Source of the DNA: Psoroptes ovis
Taxonomy: Eukaryota > Arthropoda > Arachnida > Sarcoptiformes > Psoroptidae
Reading direction: 5' to 3'
DNA length: 64,000 bases
NCBI GenBank assembly: GCA_002943765.1
Contig: PQWQ01000025.1
Span: 434,001-498,000, forward strand
Below are positions 63,573-64,000 of this stretch, in pieces. Position 1 is the stretch's first letter; each line of letters opens with the position of its first letter. The notes below the pieces were generated by a model. It did no database searches. It was not told where the DNA came from and worked only from the letters and a program-made list of their open reading frames with translations. The translations under genes and the position numbers were made by a program.

Positions 63573-64000
63573 ATATACTACACACACAGTCCTATCCTAT
63601 TATCCGCATATATCCATCCATTCATCCACCTCTTAATGTGTGCAGAGCCACCAAAAAAAACATATGTAAACAAACAGCATTAAATGATGATGAAAATCTA
63701 TGCATACAAACACATTAACAGAGGATACACAAATATCTGCTTTTTAATACAAACTGAATGCCACCAATTATATCAAATGAAAATGATTACGATAATTAAT
63801 CAATTAATACAAATTCATTAATCAATTATTGATACAATTTCGGCTGAATTTGATCAATCGCATTTCAATTTCTAGTCATTTCAATTAATCAAAATTTGAA
63901 TAAATCCAAAGATTTCAAAACCAAGCATTTCATTTTGTGTGTAATTTCCATATGTTTACTTTGAAGTAATTTAATTTCATTCGAATTTCGAATCAAATTT
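63573..64000. other. intergenic end of window
   Basis: AT-rich. Short frames at 63498-63718 overlap the MITE and have no family features. No gene is seen. Confidence 0.5.

Overview
This window is AT-rich eukaryotic nuclear DNA. It holds intron-containing genes with GT..AG introns that are mostly 54-160 bp, long gene-poor stretches, and one very abundant short inverted-repeat transposon family. A tandem pair of delta/epsilon-like glutathione S-transferases, goosecoid, an arthropod-type Rho U/V GTPase and very short introns suggest a small-genome arthropod. An acariform (dust-mite-like) species is my best guess; this is inference from style and gene content, not from a database match.

Left part (0-11 kb) is gene-dense: an STMP1-like mitochondrial micropeptide, a three-Ig membrane protein, an ALDH1/2-type aldehyde dehydrogenase, SNIP1 and DDX28 (divergent from a 134-bp promoter), ANAPC13, an unrecognised Trp-rich small protein, and two head-to-tail GST genes with the same intron position. 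Bases 11-22.5 kb show no supported gene, only transposon copies and simple repeats.

Middle part: a 751-aa coiled-coil protein gene (22.5-25.0 kb) whose first intron carries a transposon yet is in frame and stop-free; goosecoid (27.5-28.6 kb); a 3.1-kb minisatellite of alternating 36- and 35-bp units (29.1-32.15 kb); and a 15.5-kb minus-strand RHOU/RHOV-type GTPase gene (32.4-47.8 kb) with introns of 8.5 and 4.2 kb and a tail of about 700 residues ending in a CCF-type motif. Its introns hold ten copies of the transposon, a 187-bp hAT-type element with an exact 8-bp target duplication, a long fold-back and a diverged relative of the minisatellite.

Right part: the TFIIA large subunit on the minus strand (50.6-54.6 kb), with a TATA-driven candidate alternative first exon inside intron 1; ZNRD2 on the plus strand; an hnRNP L/smooth-type gene of eight exons that lacks the first RRM of its family; and single-exon SRP54 with an unusual P-loop residue. 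I reconstructed splice junctions by hand from GT/AG signals, reading-phase continuity and family similarity.

The dominant repeat is an ~80-bp element with termini AGGTTGTCCGAAAAGTT / AACTTTTCGGACAACCT, usually flanked by TA: a mariner-type MITE. I count 36 complete or near-complete copies and one fragment, about one per 1.7 kb. They lie between genes, in introns and directly after stop codons. No transposase gene is present.
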